Positions 1-10,887 are shown, counted from the first letter of the stretch. The stretch is 20,441 bases of DNA from Basidiobolus ranarum (GCA_040143965.1 JASJQH010000228.1:1-20441); one strand, 5' to 3'. Made by a program: numbers and translations. The notes: generated from the sequence alone by a model not told the origin.

Positions 1-155
1 GATTGGACAAAATTGAATGGTCAATTGCGGATATCGCCAAGATTCGTTATTTCCCAAATTGCCACAACATTGTGATTAAGATCTGCACCAAAAAAGATCT
101 CGAAACGCGCTACGATTTGTGCTTCACCGCATCTATTGGTAGATGGATTGGATAA
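1..155 (+). CDS. 3' end of an unidentified protein-coding gene (partial)
   Basis: The left edge of the window cuts this gene. From base 3 one plus-strand frame stays open for 50 codons and stops at TAA 153-155, while the other two plus frames meet stops early. The visible C-terminus starts LDKIEWSIADIAKIRYFP and ends ASIGRWIG. Its alternation of hydrophobic and charged residues would suit the last strands and helix of a small beta-rich domain such as a PH-like fold, but I do not recognise a family. No function is proposed. It is convergent with the CFEM-like gene at 318-860, leaving 162 bp for both 3' ends. It could also be a last exon whose splice acceptor lies outside the window. Confidence 0.45.
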   Translation, partial: LDKIEWSIADIAKIRYFPNCHNIVIKICTKKDLETRYDLCFTASIGRWIG

Positions 156-279
156 ATGAATGAGGGTAAAGCTTGTAAATCCACCTTTAATGGTTATCCA
201 AAAATGTTTGGATTTGGTACTGAGTTGTGATGTGGTGCGATACTACGAGAATATTGCTTGAGTAGAATTATATGGCACT

Positions 280-285
280 TTTATT
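280..285 (-). terminator. Candidate poly(A) signal of the CFEM-like gene
   Basis: The minus strand reads AATAAA here, about 33 nt after the TAG stop of the 318-860 gene. Sequence and spacing fit a eukaryotic cleavage and polyadenylation signal. There is no transcript evidence. Confidence 0.4.
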
Positions 286-317
286 TCATGATCTATACTC
301 AAGGGTTGTAATCTTAT

Positions 318-860
318 CTACATAAATAAAGCTACTACGACACCAATAATACATACACATACTTTGTTAGTCTCTAACTGTGAAGAACCAGCTGTTAACT
401 TGGATGTTGCCGTTGGCGATGACGATGGTGGTTGCGTTTTCATGGATGTTGTGGCCCCAGATGCTGTGGATAGTGAGGAAGCCGATGTTGCCGTGAGTGT
501 GGAAGCAGCAGATGTCGTAGAGGTAATATTTGCTATTGGCATACCATCACTAGCACAGTTTTGCACATGTTTCTGCTTATCTGCATCCGTGGGTACCACG
601 GTTGTAGTTAGCCCACTGAATTGCTGTGAACAAACACCACAATTGGCGAAGTTCTCTAAAAAGGCTGAACTACATATACATTTTGCTCCTGCTCCTTGTG
701 GGTTCGTTGCAATGGAAACCGCACAACCTTGTGGAAGATTCTTCAGGCAAGCTTGGCATTCTTTGGTATTTGGCATGGTAGAGTTGGTTCTTTGTCCCAG
801 AACTTGACTAACGATAGTCAACACGAATATACAGATCATGGAGATCTTTTGCGCAATCAT
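318..860 (-). CDS. Secreted 8-cysteine CFEM-like surface protein, probably membrane- or GPI-anchored
   Basis: Single-exon gene of 180 codons. Residues 1-22 form a signal peptide with a hydrophobic core (ICIFVLTIVSQVLG). Residues 35-102 hold eight cysteines (35, 38, 46, 61, 63, 74, 77, 102) spaced C-x2-C-x7-C-x14-C-x-C-x10-C-x2-C-x24-C. This order, with a central CxC, resembles the fungal CFEM domain, whose members act at the cell surface, some in haem and iron uptake. The aspartate usually found before the CxC pair is not visible, so CFEM-like is as far as I would go. Residues 110-165 are Ser/Thr-rich, as in O-mannosylated wall proteins, and NST (26) and NIT (111) are possible N-glycosylation sites. 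The last 14 or so residues (VCVCIIGVVVALFM) are hydrophobic, fitting a GPI signal or membrane tail. A good TATA box lies about 70 bp upstream. Confidence 0.72.
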   Translation of the reverse strand: MIAQKISMICIFVLTIVSQVLGQRTNSTMPNTKECQACLKNLPQGCAVSIATNPQGAGAKCICSSAFLENFANCGVCSQQFSGLTTTVVPTDADKQKHVQNCASDGMPIANITSTTSAASTLTATSASSLSTASGATTSMKTQPPSSSPTATSKLTAGSSQLETNKVCVCIIGVVVALFM

Positions 861-928
861 TCTAAAGCGGTTTGGTTGATCAATAGGCTATGTCAGAGAA
901 GATTTTGTAAATTACTACTCAATGCTAT

Positions 929-937
929 CTATTTATA
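929..937 (-). promoter_or_regulatory. TATA box of the CFEM-like gene
   Basis: The minus strand reads TATAAATAG, a near-consensus TATA element, ending about 68 bp before the ATG at 860. That leaves room for a transcription start and a short leader. Confidence 0.55.
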
Positions 938-1078
938 CAGCGGAGTGAGATCTGTCACATTTATATAGTTATTTCTGGTTTCAGGTCCTGGGTTACTCCT
1001 TATTTATTTATGAAAATATTGCTTAATTGCTCCTAATCGAAAATATCATTTCGCTACGGGAACTGGGCAGCGACCCGC

Positions 1079-1149
1079 AGTAGAATATTAACTTGTCTTA
1101 AAAGCAGTTCAGTTCAAGTAGAATATTAACTTGTCTCAAAAGCAGTTCA
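1079..1149. repeat. Two-copy tandem repeat, 38-bp period
   Basis: Bases 1079-1111 and 1117-1149 are 33-bp copies starting AGTAGAATATTAAC and ending AAAAGCAGTTCA, identical except for one T/C difference (1099 versus 1137). A 5-bp spacer gives a 38-bp period. The repeat lies between the 3' end of LTE1 (1309) and the TATA box of the CFEM-like gene, so it may be in the upstream region of the latter or the 3' flank of the former. It is probably a local duplication; I see no terminal inverted repeats or target-site duplication. Confidence 0.9.
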
Positions 1150-1308
1150 TACGCAGAAAAGGTTTATTCTGAATTACTACTCTAACAGAAATATGTTACA
1201 TCATAGAACGAGGGGAAATAAGAGAATGGATCTACACAATCATTATATCTATATATAATACTAGGACTGGAAAAGGGGTATTAACGTTGAGGAGAGGGGG
1301 TGTTGACT

Positions 1309-4300
1309 CTAAGGCTCACATTCCGTGCTTAAAATGCGAACGGAAACATTATCCAAGCAGTGGAGATTCAAACACTTAGAATAAACTACAGGTTCGTACT
1401 GGAATTGGTATCTTTGGGCGAGAGTTTGAAAGGCCAATACTCTTTTGATAATCTTGGCACAAGTACGGAATTTATGGAAATTCACTAATTTGATCTTTTC
1501 TCCATTTTCTACTGTACTTTGTTGAAGATGGCTACTACCAGGTGATTCAGGTTCCACTGTAGATGGGAGCTCAGAATTATAAACTAAATCCGAAAGGAAC
1601 AGACCTAAGAATGGAATGCAACCCCCTATAGCTGTACTAGGAGGTGTTTCTGATGGGAAGACCGACTCCTCACCACCACCATCACCACCCCAATCTTCGC
1701 TTATGACATGCATAGCCTCACGAATATGCTTCCAGTTCTTGAAAGGCTGAGTGAACCTTTCAAGATCTGCAAGAAGCCTAAGCTCGTAAAGTCCCACACG
1801 AGACCATGTCTTATGTAGACGATCTACCACAGGGTTCTGTAAGCCTAAGGTAAGCTGAGTAACCGTGGCAAAGTTACGATGTTGGTAGCATTTCTAAGAA
1901 AAGACTGTTAATGCAAATTATAATAAGGTTACTATGACGTCAAGCATACCAGAGCGATGCGGATAAACTTTTCTATGACTTTTGCTCGCATTGAAATATC
2001 TCTGGTGGCAACAATCTCCGATACAACCCATTGGCAGGTCTGTAGAGTAAAGGTAAATAATCATTTCAATTTGACAACGCCATGATTTCAAAAAGTACCT
2101 GGTTAAATCTTTCAATTAAATTCTGAATTCCAAGGATCGATTTTTTTTGCCCAGCATTCTTGCTCCATTTGATTAGCTCTTCCCAAACAACCCCATTGAG
2201 AATATCTCGTTCAATAAGTGTGAAATTTTGTGCCAAGATTTCTGATCTGTATTTCAGGATGAAGGGTCTCGGTTGTCTCTTGGTCAATACACGAGGAACT
2301 GTGCGAGCGACAAAGTTTTTTGGAGGTACCACCGAGGAACTGAAAGTTTTTGAATTCTCAGTGGGTGTGCTGCGAATAGGGTCTAAAACCGTGGCAAGGT
2401 CAGGCTGGTCATTCCCTGCTTTTATCGCGTCATCAAGATCGGTAGCTCTAAAAGTAGGCATAGACGTCTGATCTATGGAACTTTCACCTTGAAAGAATTG
2501 TTGGAAACCTAGTGCGTTCTCAGAGATATCTTTCACGTTGGATGCAAGCTGTGGAGATATTTTCCCTGGGTTCGGATTTTTTTTGTACTCACGACAGTAA
2601 TCACATCCAGTGCACTCCACGTCCTCAGAATCCGTATCCTCATCCTTTTTATGCTTCAAATTTTCATGAACAGCACGTCGTACGCGTGCGAACTTTCCAA
2701 TTGTATTGGTAACAAAGGCTCGAGTAACATCAGCTGATGAAGGGTTAGCTTTTGGATAGGTATGAAGTTTTCCCCAAGAAGGAGACTTGTTCTTAGACAT
2801 GTATGAAGACATAGATCTCCGAACTGTTAACTTGGTCGCCTTTGGTTCTGAGAATCCAAAGCTCGTTTTTGGTGGAAGGGAGACCCGTTTCTTAGTTCGA
2901 TATTCTCTAGGAATTACAAGTGGAAGTTGAGCAATGCTAGCAGGAGGTGCTGATTGACATTTCTGCCGAGGTAGATTCACACTTGAAGGCTCAGGATGAG
3001 AAGGTTTCTTTTCAGTAGTGGCTATAGGGTCAAAATTATGAATAATAACTGATGAGTTGTCATTATCACTGTCGCTATCGTTATCTTCCTGGTTGGAAGG
3101 ACTGGGACTTTTTGATATTACTTTCTGATCAAATTGTAAAGGTTCAAAAGCAGGGATTGTAGGTAGATACTCGAACAAGGACTCAGCAGATACTCTTGAT
3201 GGCACTGTTGAGACCGATAGTGAGGAATATGGCGTAGAGTTGGCCGATGAGTTTGGAGACATCTCTGGCGTAGTGGCCGGGCTTACTGAAGTATGTTTTT
3301 TATGACGTCTCAAGGAAGAAAAAAATCCAAATTTGAACTTCTTACTAGCTTTGGTTTGGAGATGTGGAAACACCTCTTCTTTAGATTGATGATCTTTCTG
3401 TGGTGTTGAGGGGACTACCAAATCGCCATAGACTGAAGAAAAAGCCGCCTCTTCACTAAGTTGATTGCTGGGTGCTTCTGCATTGGGCTTGGTTGAACCT
3501 TTATTATCTTTCTCTGGGTTTCCTTTTAACACTGAGCGCACCCTTCTTAAGCTAGCTGAGGAGAATTGCTTCATTAGCATCTTTTTCGATTTTTCAACAC
3601 CAATATCCTTTTGCTTTTGTTGAGAAAGTAAAACAGATCGAAGAAGAGAAGTGCCATCATCTTTGGATTGAGTCTCTTTGAATAATGGCTCTGATTCAGT
3701 TTTTCGTAACTTTGAGCCCTCTGTTTGGCACAGATCTTCAGAACTTTTCTCAAAGGAGAAAGATGCCATTTGACCTATTAACTCCTCTTCTTCCGGAATC
3801 TTGATCCCCCAAAACTCTTCACGAGCCTCTTCAATACCATCAGCAATAAAAGTTGTATTCCCATCATCAGATGGTGGAACACCATAACGATAATATACAG
3901 TTAGACTTCGCATGATCCGAAGAAGTCCAAAAACCACTCTTTGATCTCTAGGTGAGCGTAATACCGGAATAGAACCAGTCAAGCTTAACAAATAATTCGC
4001 TAGAGTCTCCCTTAATTCTCTAGAGGTAAGAAAATCCAACGAAAAATAATTAATAACCCAGTGTCGGAGCACCACAAACAGTCTTATCCTCACGATCCAT
4101 CTTTCTTGGGTATCCTCAAGAAGGGCCCATTGGTATCTCAAGATCAATAGGCGACATAACTTCAAGGGTGAGGCAAAGGAACGATAAGTCAAGAAAAAGT
4201 CAGTCAATAGGCCGTAGTCAATGTCTACAGTCAGATTCTCAATCAATTTCTCTAGAGTGGCGAACATAATAGTCTTTCGCGACTCCGAGACAGTCAGCAA

Positions 4301-5687
4301 CCTAGTTGCGTTGTTGCCAACGCTAAACCGACGTTGTACGGTCTTTTTGGTAGCCACATTAGCCAGTGATTTATCTTCAGACCACACTATCAACGCAGGG
4401 CTGTCATCAGATTTAACTGAATCGAATATGGTTGGATCAAGATTATCTTCCCCAAACGACAATCGACATACTGGTCTCGCAGTGGGTAGAATCACTTGTG
4501 AGGTGCTTGTTCCGTTGACTCTTTGAGGAATCCGGTCAAATTGAGTGAATGAGATGGATATCTTGCGTTCCGATTGCTCATCATCATCAATCTCATGCGA
4601 ACTACTTGGTATAAAGATTCTCTCTTTCAACGAGCTAGAAAAAAGAAGTATTAGAATATGCTTTTATAATATACAAATAACTATCTCTTCTCATACTTTT
4701 TCGACGGCTTTCTCCATGGGTTCACTACTCTCAGTTTGGTCTTTGCTTCTTGGTCTTCTTCTGATGGAGTACTGATGAACTCCCATTTACTTTGCTTGAT
4801 CTCCTCACCTCTCCATCCAAACAGATTTGCTAGACGTTCATACTCCTTGGTATGAGGCATTACCATAGAGTTGTGACGACGTCGAACCGGTCTAGAACTC
4901 TCATGATTAAACGAACTCGTAACTGGAGAGTTTTGTGCGAAGCGTGAATATTTAGCCGAAAGTGGGCTAGGATGTCCCGGATTAGGTTTGACAGCGGTCT
5001 TGAGTTTGGATTTGGGACCTCTGGATATGTGGGATTATATTAGAGAGATAATTTTCAGGATAAAATATAACTAGACACCTAATATATGGATTACTATCAA
5101 CCAAGATATCACTGGACATACCTTACTACAAAATGATGTTTGGTAGGAGTTCCAGGAGGGGTTGGTGCACCTTTCTTCCAACGTTTAGAAAAAGAGCTGG
5201 ACTTTGGAGCATCAGAAAAACTTCTGATGGAACCACTTAGGTTAAGTGGAATAGGACGAGGACGATTGCGTAGCACACTGTTTCTCTTTGAATTTGAACT
5301 AAAAGAAGAAGAAGGGGATATTTGGGCATGTATTGGTGGGCATTCCAACTCCGAATCAGAAGAGTATATATTGTACCCATGAAAAGAGGTAGGAGGGTTT
5401 TTTGTCTTTTGGTTGGATTGAATAATATTGACTGAAGAGGAGCCCTCTTCCGTTTGCTTTGAAGAACTAGCTACAGTCGTTTCGTGAGCTCGATAACTAG
5501 ATGAGTGTGAAAGGGTAGATTTTTGGGAGGTGGAAGTTGAAGACTTGACATTATCTGGCATGGAAGTAACGCTTGCGCTCGTAGAGGGAGTTGAGTTTAG
5601 TTCCTTTGGCAAGTCATACAGTAATTCCTGTTTGAGCTCTTTGTTGAATATTGGGCAGCTATATCGATTATTGTATTGATCATTCAT
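1309..5687 (-). CDS. LTE1: Lte1-type guanine nucleotide exchange factor (RasGEF_N + Cdc25 catalytic domain)
   Basis: Five exons give 1366 aa: 5122-5687, 4697-5020, 2099-4634, 1950-2039 and 1309-1893, with introns of 101, 62, 59 and 56 nt, all GT...AG and frame-preserving. The start is the first ATG after an in-frame stop (5687). Residues about 423-543 are a RasGEF_N domain (TLEKLIENLTVDIDYGLLTD, YRSF). Residues about 1086-1355 are a Cdc25-type catalytic domain: RPFILKYRSEILAQNFTLIE, IERFNQTCQWVVSEIVAT, VIEKFIRIALKCYQHRNFAT, VDRLHKTW, GGCIPFLGLFLSDL, NFHKFRTCAKIIKRVLAFQ. About 540 low-complexity, Ser-rich, probably disordered residues separate them. Yeast Lte1 has this same split layout, similar length, and a related C-terminal end (SKC); there it promotes mitotic exit. 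A Ras-directed exchange role remains possible. The linker holds an odd CxxCxxC (971-977). The N-terminal 300 residues are Ser-rich without a recognised domain. Confidence 0.88.
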
Positions 5688-6174
5688 CGTGATGTTGGGC
5701 TCTTATTTGTATAACTAACATGCCAATGTGCTCACTAAGACATACTTAACCTACTTTCGGAAAGGGAAGTAAGGGGCAACAGAAGTTATGCGAAGTGAAT
5801 AAGGAAATATTCAGCAATGAATGATGAGGTCGGAGTCTACAGCCGCTACAGAGCAATCTTAAATTCTTTGGGAATTTAATACCCAAAGCCAAGAATGGAT
5901 ATTACGAGCAGCACACGAAGAAAGAAGTCCAGGTTGGGTGTGAAGCAAAGCAATTGAGAAGAGCGGAAGAGGTGGATATAGGTTGAAATAGGTTGTAATA
6001 AATTGGAGATAAAATCACAATCCTACATTTCCAATGCATATGCGCATATTAAAACAGTCATTAAATAGCATTAAACATGTGTTGCATTCATCACGACTAG
6101 CTTTGAACTACAGCTCGATATGGCTTCAATTGCTAAGTTGCATATATGATTAAACGTGTTCGAACTGGAAATAC

Positions 6175-6199
6175 TTAGGGCTAGGGTTGACATAGGGTT
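6175..6199 (+). promoter_or_regulatory. Telobox-like cluster (TTAGGG / TAGGGTT)
   Basis: Three AGGG-bearing motifs lie within 25 bases: TTAGGG at 6175, CTAGGGTT at 6181 and ATAGGGTT at 6192. TAGGGTT is the reverse of the telobox AACCCTA, which Tbf1/Teb1-type Myb proteins bind at subtelomeres and in some promoters of fungi. This lies about 490 bp upstream of the LTE1 start. Factor binding is inference. Confidence 0.35.
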
Positions 6200-6502
6200 G
6201 AGTGTGAGCAGTCATTCGAATATATTTGGCCCTAATGAGATCTTGCTATCTTTCAAGAAGCCAATCACATTCGGAGGTCGATAATTGCGTTTCACCGAAT
6301 ATATTATTCACAATATATATAGAAACAGAAATCCACAGTGGCTCATGTTGTAACAATGATAACCCTGGATCCACGTTGTTCGTTTCTTTAGCTCACATGG
6401 AGTACAATGATAAAGCAGCAACAACCTGATCGTTTGAAGGGCAATCCATTAGGGAGCATCGTTTTATTTAAGTGCCATTTGATATGCCATTGATACATTA
6501 AT

Positions 6503-6520
6503 GTGGGTGTGGGTGTGGGT
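6503..6520 (+). repeat. (GTGGGT)3 short tandem repeat
   Basis: Three perfect GTGGGT copies, 18 bp in all, downstream of the small membrane gene stop. The run is G-rich on the plus strand. It could be a random microsatellite or a binding site. Confidence 0.8.
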
Positions 6521-6668
6521 CCTGTACTATTGACAGATTTTTGCTTATTGAGTGCAAATAAATGCAATGTCCAAATTGTGTCATAGCTTTAACTTGTAAA
6601 CTATTTAGAAAATCGTGAATTTAATCTCTAAGCCAATGAGAACATAGTGCGATCATATTCTGGAGACG

Positions 6669-7233
6669 TCACTTTCTAGCAATATTATCTTTCATTTTCC
6701 GTTTCCCTTTACTTGGAGTGGTTTTGGCTGTAGTTATTGGCTCCTCATCTGACTCTAAAGAGATTGTACACATGTCGGCATTGGTGGAGTTTGTTCGAGT
6801 TCGGTGCTCAAATGTTAGAACCTGGGGAAGTGGTGTGGGTGGAGATGATGGTTTCGAGCCATGAGCGTCAAACATTCCCTCAACCTCCCAATCGTGCTCC
6901 TTACTAGATTCGAACAAATGAACCTGTTGATTCCAATCAAATGTTATACATATGTAACCATAGATTCCCCTGTAAATGTACACGTACCACTACCAAAGCA
7001 ATAGCGGGAACTATTATGTAAATCACCATTAGAGGTATAAACTCCTGTAGAGGTATTCTTTTGCGAAAATAGCCGAACAGTAACATCCCCACGGTAACCG
7101 CTATGTATATACAATACAGTAGTATCTTCTTGATGATAGAAATCGGCCTTGGTGCTAGATGACCAAAGGTTCTCGAAAGTCGATACAGGCTTTGTCGTTT
7201 GGAGTGTCCTTTCCCTTGAGTCTTGGTGTCCAT
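6669..7233 (-). CDS. Small two-helix membrane protein of unknown function
   Basis: Two exons, 6988-7233 and 6669-6923, separated by a 64-nt intron with a good GTACGT donor and a CAACAG acceptor. Both exons are whole codons and together give 166 aa. I do not recognise the family. Residues 1-34 are basic and likely cytosolic (MDTKTQGKGHSKRQSLYRLS). Two strongly hydrophobic stretches follow, about 36-56 (ILLYCIYIAVTVGMLLFGYF) and about 65-83 (FIPLMVIYIIVPAIALVV), joined by a short basic turn (RKRIPLQ), so a helical hairpin with both ends on the same side is likely. The remaining tail of about 80 residues is polar, with an acidic patch (SLESDEEP) and a lysine-rich end (PSKGKRKMKDNIARK). A TATATATA lies about 90 bp upstream of the ATG. 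Confidence 0.6.
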
Positions 7234-7587
7234 TGGTTTTTACGTTCTAGTAAATAGAATACTAGTGACGGCTATCTCTAATAAGCTATTCTTCAAGGAC
7301 TCCGATGTGGCTTAGACATTACTATATATAGAATTATAGCAAAGCCTAGATGCTATAGATTTCTGGTGTACCAAGTATAGATAGTGTACAAAAATGGAAA
7401 ATTCTCAAAATGATTTTTATGAGATAAAATAGATCTGTTCAGAATATGGAGCGATTAAGGAGCGAACAAATTTATTTTTTAAGTGTACTTCAATAAGAAT
7501 AAGATGTCGCAACGCAAATATGACTCCGCTTATTTTAAATACAAGAGCTAATAAAGTAAGATCCCGGCAGAAAACAAAGGAGGCCTT
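7234..7587. other. 354-bp intergenic region between the small membrane gene and UBP14
   Basis: This holds the upstream region of the minus-strand gene at 6669-7233, with a possible TATATATA TATA element at 7323-7330, and the 3' flank of UBP14, with a minus-strand AATAAA at 7471-7476. No coding or RNA gene is visible. Confidence 0.5.
7471..7476 (-). terminator. Candidate poly(A) signal of UBP14
   Basis: AATAAA on the minus strand about 112 nt past the UBP14 stop codon, in AT-rich sequence. Position is reasonable; unproven. Confidence 0.3.
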
Positions 7588-10500
7588 CTAACATCTCCGG
7601 AAAACGTAAATGTATGCTTCACCAATGGGTGGAGTGGGAGTAGCTACCACTTTTTCATCATTGAATAGACACCATTGGTTTCCTTTACGTACGTGAGCTA
7701 CATAGTGCCCACAATGAACAGAGGTACCTTTGTGTGATATAAATGAAACCAATTCATATTCTGCAGGTAATTCGCCGTCTATGTAAAAGCAGTGTTAGTG
7801 ATTAAGAATTAATTGCTCACAAACTTAAGGCTAATAACATACTCCCTGGTACACTAGTGGGCTGAGAATCTTCGGGGCAATCTTCGTCCATAATATCTTC
7901 TGGATGATTAAATAACCACTCAACTGCACGCTCCATGTTATTTTGCTGAAAAATTCATAGCAAATAAGTATACATACATCAAATGACATGATTATTTAAA
8001 AGAGATTTACCGTATCTTTTAAGGCTTTCTTGGCTTGAACAGGTGTGAATCCCATTTCTACTAGTGTTTGAACATCACTATCAGAAGGCCCTGAGACATC
8101 GGCCGAGGCCTCCATTGGGGTATCAATATCTAAATTAAGGAATTAACACAAACAGTAGAATAATAATCTGGAGTAGCTCATAATTACCAGGATCCTCCAT
8201 GTGCTCAAATAGCCAGTTCATCGCAATCTCTGCACCGTTGTTACCTGTGTTAATTAGGGCTTTGCGGCATCTGACCTCGGGGAAACCCATAGATAATAAT
8301 TGATCCAGCGCGCTTGAATCGATTTCTGGAGCTTGATAAGATCCTTAGAAAATAGTCATTGTCGTTGGGTAACTAGAGATACTTACCTGAAGGTGTTTCA
8401 ACAGCTTCAGGCAGAAGCTCCTCATTGGGTTGCTGACCGGAACTCTTGTAATCATTTAAAGATGTTTTTCTCTCATTGACGATAACCGGAACATCTACGT
8501 AATTTCCATAATCAGTCAACGACTAGAATGAAATACATGGCTTATAGGATCTTACTTATTTTCTTTGGAACCCAGTTTTCATATTCAAAACGACGCATAT
8601 TCAAAACCAAAATATCTGGAAAAGTGGAGAATTTGTTGCACCTATAATTTCAACGTTATTAGTTGAGTTGACTTGATGTATATCACTGTTAATGAGAAGA
8701 CATACGTGGAGGCTGTGGTTTTTTCTTGGCAGTTTGGACAGTTATAATCAGGAATATGATTCGTAGTAACATATGCATTTAAGCACTCTTCGAGACCAAC
8801 TGACTCGTATTTTGTTTCTTCACCGGTAGGCTCATGTTCTTTGCGAATTGGTGTAGGAACAGAGAGAGAGCTAGTAGTTTCCTGAGAATACCTCACTTTA
8901 TGGCATTTCAAACACTCCAATCTTTGCTCCATATTAAATTTAAAGGCCAATGTTGGGTCGCCATTGTTGGTATTGCGTTCTTTTTGCTCCATAGTCTTTA
9001 TCAAATATTGGAAAAACTCAAAAGCATCCTGTATTGAGTTGTGGCAATTATAGATGCTTAATACTATATACATATATTTAATATACAGATAACAGAAGCT
9101 AACCTGCTGTCTCATAGTAGAAAATTCTGGATGTCCTTTTCCTATTAGCGATTTAAACATTGAAGGAGGGATTCCTTTTTGTCCTTGTTTTTCCTCTTCT
9201 GTTTCAACAGGCTTGGAATATTTCCCAGACAACAATCCGTCTGCTAATTTACACATTTGGCATTGGAAGCAAGAGGCTGGCTCATTAGAACAGCGAACAT
9301 GATGCTCTCGAATCATGGAGAGGTATCTAAGTAGTTTAAACAATTCAGGTTAATTCTCCACACACGAGTACGGAAACTAAGAATATTACCTCTCCTCAAT
9401 AGGTTTGAGTGCAAAGATTGATTGCAAAACGGAGCTCATATAACAACTGAAGTTGCATGAATATAAGTGATTAAGATAAGGATGGTATATATCTTGATAC
9501 AGAAAGCTACATTACCTGTTACCCAAATTTTTTAATCCAGTAAATCCTGGACCAAAAAGAGGTTCCAATTGTTTTCCGTCTTCCGTAACCATATTGAAAT
9601 CAAAGTTCAAATTTTGTTCTAGTTGCTGTTGGAGTGAGTAGAAAAAAGAATGAGTTTTATAAAATAGATGGCCAATATCACGAAAATAAACCACGATCGT
9701 AACTTACCAATTCTGCCATGCTCTTCTCAGTTTTCTGAGTGTTAGCAACATTAACTCCAAAGTGAGCCAAATGTTCGCTTAAATTAGAATCGATCCTTGG
9801 CTCATCACAGTGATAACAGTAAATATCTAGTGCGAACATTTTAACTTATGTGTTCTTGGTGAATATATCAAAACAAAGAAGAACCAACCGGCTGTCCCTT
9901 CAGGGGTAATGGTACCAAGCTTACAACTAACACCATGACCAGTTTCTTGGAAGTGTTGAAGCCCATGACCATTACCACCACTACCATCAAAGTGTTTACG
10001 TCCGCAACCAAGGCTTCCACATGTCAAACAAAGCCATAAATTCTCTTTTAAATCACATTCTTGACACTTCGCCATTGCTGTTTCATGGACAACATTAGCG
10101 ATACAGAATCATAATAGTCTAAATAGTTTAGATTAAAACTTACTTTGCGCTTCGAGCTGTTTACTTTCTTCTTGGACAAGATCTTTAGTATGTTGGCATG
10201 ATACAATCTCTTCTTCCCAAGCTTTAACTTCAGATTGCTTTGAAGAGGAGAGCGAGTTGAGGACAGCATCTACAATTGATTGTATCTAGTAGCAAAATCA
10301 ATTGAAAAATAAGTGACCCACTTTTTCGTTAATAATTTCGTTATATTAAGACTTACTCTCTCGTCGCTTTGAATTTCAACGTTACCACAGGCATAACACT
10401 TGAGTTTTGAAACTATTTCATATTTATCTTCTTCATTGTCAGGAACAATGGCAAGTTTACTCATTTTGTTAGGGGGTGGCGAGTCCAACTAAGAGATCAC

Positions 10501-10887
10501 CAGTTTAGTAAACATTCTTTCTCGAGGTGAATCAAATCTTAGCAGATTCACCACTACTCAATATTGCATTACTTACTCTTTTGGATTTTCCGACAGCAAT
10601 ACGCTTTAAATTTAAAACCGTGCAGTGTTGAGTCTTATTAAAGTGAAGTTCTCCGTGATTGGTAGCAACACAACCACCATTAAAGCAAGTCAAGCAAACA
10701 TCAATGCCCAGATCAGAATCCTAATTTTTCAAGTCAGTCTAAATTAAACCACAAAACGATGAATCTGAAGGGAGATTACCTGAGATTCAAAACATAAAGT
10801 GCATTCATCCTTATAAACGTTGGTGTAAATGGAAGGAGGCTCAAAGGCTTGTGTTGCGACGTGTGGGCAAATGTGTGAACTACTCAT
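7588..10887 (-). CDS. UBP14: Ubiquitin carboxyl-terminal hydrolase, USP5/isopeptidase T (Ubp14) type
   Basis: Sixteen exons encode 769 aa: 10780-10887, 10577-10720, 10357-10488, 10144-10285, 9889-10077, 9708-9826, 9516-9625, 9390-9446, 9104-9326, 8706-9028, 8556-8641, 8387-8494, 8188-8343, 8011-8129, 7843-7945, 7588-7778. The family takes apart unanchored ubiquitin chains from their free end and so refills the ubiquitin pool. Domain order matches USP5: N-terminal variant zinc finger (HFNKTQHCTVLNLKR, residues 37-84); ZnF-UBP at about 178-280 (CQECDLKENLWL, CGRKHFDGSGGNGHG), which reads the free GlyGly end; USP Cys box NLGNSCYM with nucleophile Cys316, split by an intron; DAFEFFQYLI; two UBA domains at about 590-630 and 648-690; His box HCGHYVAH (His731) with FNDEK Asp747. 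All catalytic residues are present. The start is the first ATG of the frame. It diverges from SAC1. Confidence 0.95.

Larger units (their letters stand above)
5688..6668. other. 981-bp intergenic region: LTE1 upstream and 3' flank of the small membrane gene
   Basis: No convincing coding sequence is present on either strand; the longest open stretch (6226-6429) lacks gene-like features. The region holds a run of TTAGGG/TAGGGTT telobox-like motifs near 6175-6199 and a three-copy GTGGGT repeat at 6503-6520, listed separately. Otherwise it is AT-rich sequence without recognised RNA genes. Confidence 0.6.

Noticed and set aside
364-807. 147-codon plus-strand open frame
   Set aside because: It is antisense to the CFEM-like gene, whose signal peptide, Cys spacing and TATA box support the minus strand.
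6226-6429. 67-codon plus-strand open frame in the LTE1 upstream gap
   Set aside because: It opens with TTG, has no domain or signal, and its composition matches non-coding neighbours.
6355-6430. Possible box C/D snoRNA (ATGATA-like C and C' boxes, CTGA near 6426)
   Set aside because: C boxes are imperfect, no D' box precedes the inner C', and the flanks do not form a terminal stem.
8495-8555. Alternative acceptor (TTCTAG near 8523) for UBP14 intron 11
   Set aside because: Using it brings an in-frame TGA at once; the later ACGTAG acceptor keeps frame and has a CTGAT branch-like site before it.
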